Below are positions 31,007-35,452 of a stretch of 35,452 nucleotides of DNA, in pieces. Position numbers and translations under genes: made by a program. Every line of letters starts with the position of its first letter. Position 1 is the first letter of the stretch. The stretch is from positions 1 to 35,452 of the forward strand of contig JACJYP010000022.1 of NCBI GenBank assembly GCA_020636045.1. Direction: 5' to 3'. Under the pieces are notes generated by a model that saw only the letters and a list, made by a program, of their open reading frames with translations, had not been told where the DNA came from and did not search any database. The stretch comes from Lewinellaceae bacterium (GTDB taxonomy: Bacteria; Bacteroidota; Bacteroidia; Chitinophagales; Saprospiraceae).

Positions 31007-32620
31007 ATGCGCAAACGCAGCCTTTCTACCCAGGCCCTGAAAACCACCGACTGGATGCGATACCGGCCCTACACGCGCTTCGACCTCTACGACGGATATT
31101 ACCTGAAGCAAGCCAATGCTGTGTTCGAGTACCTGAACCGGCCGGAGTTGGGCTTTCGCCAGCCGTTTCAGCGTGAGCACCTGAAAATACTGGCCATTCT
31201 GATCACCTGCTATTTTGAAGATTTTGTAAACGACATCGGCTTGTGGCGGGCCTTGACCCGCAAATACACCGAATTGCATGGCTATGCCCTGCCTTTTTAC
31301 GAACTGAGCGAATACGATCCCGAATATCTGAATCCGGAGGATTTTGCTTACCTGATCTGGCACCAGCTGAGCAAGATCTCCCATAAATCCATCCTTCCTT
31401 TCAGCCCCGCCATTCTGGAGATGGCGGACTTTTGCTATGCCTTCTTTGACGAACGCCTGGAAGATGCGCCAGCTACCCCATTCTACGACGACTGGCTGCA
31501 CATAGGGCCGGATATCGACTTTTTCGAACTGAAAAGCCGGCTCAAATGGCTGGCCTTTGAAAACTACCTGGCCGGTCCTGAATTTGTCCAGGAACTGCTG
31601 GCCAGCCTTGAAGAAATCGCGGAAAACAGTAGATTCCTCCTGGAGGAAATGGACCCCGGCAAACTCATATATTCGCTGGAAGATGAGTACCTGTACACCA
31701 GAAGATCGGCTTTCGGCGCTATGACCATGCCGGAGTGGCTGGCCGAAATCGCCCGCTGCCCCGACGAACTCCGGTCCGATATAAAACGCCTGAACCGGCG
31801 GGTGTACGGCATATTCCTGTATGAAGGCTATGACGATCGCCACTATCACTTCCGGTACAGCCCCACCAAACGCCTTTTTCATATCGACCGGCGATCCATC
31901 GATATGGAACCCGAATCCATGGAGCCAGGTGCTGAATCGGGTTTTTTTGGCATCGTCAACTGGCGCGGCGACTGGTGGCTCAGCGGCACCTATACGGGCT
32001 GGTCGGCCAACCCGGAAGACGAGCGGGATATGCCCGGCGGCGTCAGTTTCTACGGATGGTCGGAAGCCGAGCAACAACGGATCCGCGAAAGCACTGCCGA
32101 GATGGAGGAAAGTTTTCTCGATTACTTCGGCGACCGGATGATGCTGTTTCCCAATCAGACTGAATTGTTCAAAGCCCTGGAAGACCAGCAACACGCATAT
32201 AATGTGCAGATAGCAAAAAAATATGGCAAAAAGGAGCCCCGCAAATCCAAAACCGATCCGGCAAAAACGATCCCGGAGGATTTGGGTCTTGGGAGCGGCT
32301 TCAAAGACCTGGCTATATTTTTCGTGCCCGGTGAAGGTCAATTAATTTCGCCGGTTATTCCCGAACTGATCCGATGGCTTCAGGCAGATACACCGGCGCC
32401 GAATAAAACAAACGAGTTGTTTTATTCCTTTTTTACCGAATGTCATCCTGCGCTGGCGCGCTTTCTTGTGGAGCGTTATTCGGGGAAAAACCTGCGCTTC
32501 CCCTTCGTCGACGACCCCGCTTTTGTCGAACGGTACTTCGGGTTTTTTATGCGGTATTTCAATCCCGGCGATTTTCGGGAGCCCATTCCGCAGTTGAGTC
32601 TGATCAATCAGGTGCAATAG
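31007..32620 (+). CDS. Cytosolic protein of unknown function (DUF3843-like)
   Basis: 537 aa, no signal peptide or membrane segment. The N-terminal part (YRPYTRFDLYDGYYLKQANAVFEYLN, then ILAILITCYFEDFVNDIGLWRALTRKY and ALPFYELSEYDPEYLNPEDFAYLIWHQ) resembles the DUF3843 pattern seen in Bacteroidota; this placement is from memory and only moderately sure. The rest is rich in acidic and aromatic residues, with WRGDWWLSGTYTGWS at about 320-335. The open frame begins at a TTG (30983), but that overlaps a likely -7 motif and ATG 31007 is preferred. It is convergent with the SNF2 helicase across 137 bp. Function unknown. Confidence 0.75.
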   Translation: MRKRSLSTQALKTTDWMRYRPYTRFDLYDGYYLKQANAVFEYLNRPELGFRQPFQREHLKILAILITCYFEDFVNDIGLWRALTRKYTELHGYALPFYELSEYDPEYLNPEDFAYLIWHQLSKISHKSILPFSPAILEMADFCYAFFDERLEDAPATPFYDDWLHIGPDIDFFELKSRLKWLAFENYLAGPEFVQELLASLEEIAENSRFLLEEMDPGKLIYSLEDEYLYTRRSAFGAMTMPEWLAEIARCPDELRSDIKRLNRRVYGIFLYEGYDDRHYHFRYSPTKRLFHIDRRSIDMEPESMEPGAESGFFGIVNWRGDWWLSGTYTGWSANPEDERDMPGGVSFYGWSEAEQQRIRESTAEMEESFLDYFGDRMMLFPNQTELFKALEDQQHAYNVQIAKKYGKKEPRKSKTDPAKTIPEDLGLGSGFKDLAIFFVPGEGQLISPVIPELIRWLQADTPAPNKTNELFYSFFTECHPALARFLVERYSGKNLRFPFVDDPAFVERYFGFFMRYFNPGDFREPIPQLSLINQVQ

Positions 32621-32757
32621 GCGCTCGCGATGCTGCCCGGGATCGATTGATTCCGAAGTGAAATCACGTTCTTATACCGGTAAAAATTACGGTGTAAAAA
32701 AAGCCTCCATTTCCTGTTTTGATTACTGCCAACTGCATACTCCAAATAACAGACCTG

Positions 32758-35307
32758 CTACCGGCCCAACCCCGCCAACAACCCTCCCAGCAACTTCATC
32801 GCATTTTCCACTACCGCCGCGCTTTCCACCGGGATTTTCAGGTAGGTCTGTCCGGTTTGCTCGTCCGTCGCGACGATGGACTGTACCAGTTCCTGCGTTT
32901 TTTCCGGGCTGCTCAGGGTTTGCGACAGGCCTGCAAAAAACGATACGCCCGTCTGGATCAGCTCGCCCGGAGTGGCGGGTACGGCGCCTTTAGCAGCCTG
33001 TGTGTCGGGTCGGGCAGGCTGCCGGGTGGGCGTCGATTCGCTGCGTATGTCATCGTCGCCGGGGTAAGGCTCCGGTTCGGGCATTGAAGGAGCGGGCGCC
33101 GGCATTTCGAAGTCCTCGGTTTCCGCCGGTTCGGGTTCGACGGGTTCGGGCCGGGGCATTTGCCATTCTTCTGCCGTGCCGAGCGTTTCCACGTTTTCCA
33201 TGAATTTTTTAAACTTCGATTCGGACATGAAAATCGTGTCGTCGCCTTCAGGATCGAGCACGCCCTGGGCCATAGAGGCTTTAAACTCGAGCACGCCCAG
33301 CATACGCTGCTCGATACTTTCGGCAGATACCATATTGATGACCGTCACGTTTTCGGTCTGGCCGAGGCGATGCACGCGCCCGATGCGCTGTTCGAGCACG
33401 GCCGGGTTCCAGGGAATGTCGAGGTTGATGAGCAGGGAGGCGACCTGCAGGTTGAGCCCCACGCCTCCGGCGTCGGTGGAGAGGAATACGCGGCAATCGG
33501 GATCCTTGTGGAAGCGCGTGAGCAACCCGGCCCGTTCGGCGCTCGGTATGCCGCCATGGAGATAGGCGAAGCCGGTGTCGCGGGCTTCGAGTTCCTGCGC
33601 CACCAGGCGGGTCATGCGTTCCCACTGGCTGAAAATGACGATCTTTTGTCCGGGACTGGACAGCGCCTCTTCAAAAATGCAGAGCAACTCGTCGATCTTG
33701 GTGTCGAAGCGGGTTTGCTGGTCGAGCACGTAGGTGCTGTCGGCCACCATGCGCATCTTGGACAGGCAAAGGATGAGCATACGCCGGTCCTTTTCATTCA
33801 GAAAATGAAAGCGTCGCCACTTGGCCACCAGGCGCGCCACGGCATCGGCCAGTTCGCGGTGGATATCCTTTTGCTGAGGAGTCATGGGCACGAACAATAT
33901 CTTGCTCATTTGTTTGGGGATATCCTTTCGCACTTCTTTTTTCAGCCGGCGGATCAGGCAGTCTTCGAGCGTTTTACCGATCTCTTTGAGGTTTTTGAAA
34001 CCGATCACCTGGCCGTTATCACCCTGTATCTGATAGCGGTCGAGAAAGCGGTAGAGGGGCGGCAATTTGTACTGGTCGACAAACTGAACCACGGCGTAGA
34101 GTTCTTCCAGTTTGTTTTCCAGGGGTGTGCCGGTGAGCACGAAGCAATAAGGCGTTTGCACCTTTTTGAGTTGTATGGAAACTTTGGTGCGGAAATTTTT
34201 TATCCGCTGGGCCTCGTCGATGACGAGCAGGTCGAAACCGCTCTGCGGCAATTGCTCCGCATCATTCGCCATGGTGTTGTAACTGACGATCTGGAAAAAG
34301 GCAGGGCTGTTTTCATATTGTTCCAGGCGTTTGTTTTTTAGCCCCTCCACCACATGCACCGGCGCATCGGTGAATTTTTCAATTTCCGTTTTCCACTGGT
34401 ATTTCAGCGAGGTCGGGCACACGACCAGCACTTTCTGGATACCCAGCTCGCGGCGCAGCAGTTCGGCGGCGCCGATGGCCTGTATGGTTTTACCCAGGCC
34501 CATTTCGTCGGCCAGCAAACAGCGGCCTGCGTGCACGGCAAACCAGACGCCCCTTTTTTGGTAGGGAAACAGGCGGACTTTCAGCAGATCGTCGAAATAG
34601 CGACTGTCGGGGCCTTCCGGCAACAGCCGTTGCAGCAGCGCTTTCCGACGCAAGGATTCGCGGCGCTCCGCGATCAGGTCGAGCGCATCGGCATGGCATT
34701 GCAATTCCGGCTGTATGCCGCGGGCTTCTTCCAGCACGGTTTCAAAATGTGCAAAACCTCTTTCTGAAAGAAATCCCTCCCGGTCGAACCACCCGGCGGC
34801 CCAGGCTTTCATCTGTTTCTCCTGCTCCGCGCCGACGTACAGCCGAACGCGCGGCCCTTGCCGGTAGTCGACGTACACCCTGGCCGTCGCCGGCCGGTGC
34901 CCTGCTGCCAGCAGTTTTTTGGCGCCGCGTTGTTTGCCCACCCGCTGCAATACCGCGCTGATGTGTTTGCACAAGCCCAGGCGGTTGGTTTTGAAGTCCT
35001 GGCAACTACACGTATTGCCGATGGAAGTCAGCGTGTTTTCGGGCGGCAGGCCCCGTTTGGGCAGCGCCGTGCAGATCTCCACCCGGTAACTGTTGGACGT
35101 GGCCGGATTCCAGACGCTGAACTCCGAGAATACCGGGTGCGTCCCGTTATTCATTACCCGGAATTCGTTCTCTTCACCGAATTGCTTGCGCAGATTCAGT
35201 TGCCAGAGGTCGAGTTGCATATCCTGCGGACGGCGGTGGTAGGATACGCGGGTTTTCTTTTTGGGCTTTTTGGTCGATTTTTTACCGGAAGAAGCGGATC
35301 GGGCCAT
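32758..35307 (-). CDS. SWIM zinc-finger SNF2-family helicase/ATPase
   Basis: 849 aa, cytosolic. A Lys-rich N-terminus (1-20) is followed by a SWIM-type zinc site C100-x-C102...C113-x-H115 (NTCSCQDF...GLCKHI). The SNF2 ATPase core shows Walker A DEMGLGKT (267-274), DEAQ (364-367), LTGTPLEN, and in the second lobe STDAGGVGLNLQ (610-621) and QRIGRVHRLGQ (640-650). It should couple ATP hydrolysis to movement along double-stranded DNA, probably to remodel protein-DNA or RNA polymerase complexes. The C-terminus (about 700-760) is an unusual Pro/Glu-rich acidic linker (EPVEPEPAETEDFEMPAPAP) ending in a small helical domain. Its ATG at 35307 lies just right of a basic start MARSASSGKK. No promoter consensus is seen in 35308-35388. 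Confidence 0.94.
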   Translation of the reverse strand: MARSASSGKKSTKKPKKKTRVSYHRRPQDMQLDLWQLNLRKQFGEENEFRVMNNGTHPVFSEFSVWNPATSNSYRVEICTALPKRGLPPENTLTSIGNTCSCQDFKTNRLGLCKHISAVLQRVGKQRGAKKLLAAGHRPATARVYVDYRQGPRVRLYVGAEQEKQMKAWAAGWFDREGFLSERGFAHFETVLEEARGIQPELQCHADALDLIAERRESLRRKALLQRLLPEGPDSRYFDDLLKVRLFPYQKRGVWFAVHAGRCLLADEMGLGKTIQAIGAAELLRRELGIQKVLVVCPTSLKYQWKTEIEKFTDAPVHVVEGLKNKRLEQYENSPAFFQIVSYNTMANDAEQLPQSGFDLLVIDEAQRIKNFRTKVSIQLKKVQTPYCFVLTGTPLENKLEELYAVVQFVDQYKLPPLYRFLDRYQIQGDNGQVIGFKNLKEIGKTLEDCLIRRLKKEVRKDIPKQMSKILFVPMTPQQKDIHRELADAVARLVAKWRRFHFLNEKDRRMLILCLSKMRMVADSTYVLDQQTRFDTKIDELLCIFEEALSSPGQKIVIFSQWERMTRLVAQELEARDTGFAYLHGGIPSAERAGLLTRFHKDPDCRVFLSTDAGGVGLNLQVASLLINLDIPWNPAVLEQRIGRVHRLGQTENVTVINMVSAESIEQRMLGVLEFKASMAQGVLDPEGDDTIFMSESKFKKFMENVETLGTAEEWQMPRPEPVEPEPAETEDFEMPAPAPSMPEPEPYPGDDDIRSESTPTRQPARPDTQAAKGAVPATPGELIQTGVSFFAGLSQTLSSPEKTQELVQSIVATDEQTGQTYLKIPVESAAVVENAMKLLGGLLAGLGR

Positions 35308-35388
35308 GATACCTGCTGTTGTTGAACTTGTTTTTGTTGCAGAGACTGGAAAATGTAAATGTACTGCGAAGGCCGGGAAGGCGAAACC

Positions 35389-35452
35389 GGAAATTTGAAA
35401 CTGGAAACTGGAAATTGAGAAATTAGAAAATATTGGAAATTTGAAACTGCAG
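35389..35452. repeat. GGAAATT dispersed repeat at right edge
   Basis: GGAAATTTGAAACTGGAAAC followed by GGAAATTGAGAAATTAGAAA and ATATTGGAAATTTGAAACTG matches 28052-28115. It runs to the window end. It lies upstream of the SNF2 gene start. Confidence 0.7.

Overview
The window looks like a chromosomal piece from a member of the Bacteroidota, probably a Saprospiria-type organism (Lewinella/Haliscomenobacter-like). The genus is an inference. The phylum rests on several signs: a C-terminal type IX secretion sorting domain on a large exported protein, a DUF2911 lipoprotein-like family protein, and repeated upstream matches to the Bacteroidota -7 promoter motif TAnnTTTG. Many spacers are packed with AT-rich 'GAAACTGGAAATT' repeats and REP-like palindromes. 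Genes lie on both strands in short operons of one to three genes, separated by repeat-filled spacers.

Layout. 1-2160 (minus): a STAND-type NTPase with an N-terminal TIR-like/DUF4062-like domain, running off the left edge. 2566-3930: an exported S41 protease. 4080-4365: a 42-bp tandem repeat. 4559-7067 (minus): metK and a YghZ-type aldo/keto reductase. 7174-8316: an MpaB/Lcp-type haem oxygenase. 8361-10293: three copies of a MITE-like inverted-repeat element at a 349-bp period, with an IS5-like insertion sequence inserted between the first and second. 10415-11939: two DinB-fold proteins and a methyltransferase in one operon. 11912-14439 (minus): a PLP decarboxylase and a Tat-exported Gfo/Idh/MocA oxidoreductase. 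14567-14944: a DUF1801-like protein. 15116-18571: a PNGase F/LamG/T9SS exported protein. 18580-19647 (minus): DUF2911 plus TPR. 20353-21239: a two-gene unit of DUF2188 and an uncharacterised 'VFINCPFD' protein. 21240-22877 (minus): a vSGLT-like Na+/sugar symporter. 23084-23154: tRNA-Cys(GCA) with a promoter and terminator. 23637-25127: a TPR histidine kinase. 25573-26658: a membrane class III nucleotide cyclase. 27226-28041: an unknown exported protein. 28723-30113: a frameshifted helical-repeat gene. 31007-32620: a DUF3843-like protein. 32758-35307 (minus): a SWIM/SNF2 helicase.

Most genes look like housekeeping or accessory cell-envelope and metabolic functions. The candidates for conflict or defence biology are the STAND NTPase at the left edge and the DUF2188/VFINCPFD pair. 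The spacers are the most unusual part: a nested MITE array carrying an IS, inverted CCGTnnn heptamer arrays about 3.2 kb apart, and decayed relics of a transposase and of a SNF2 helicase.
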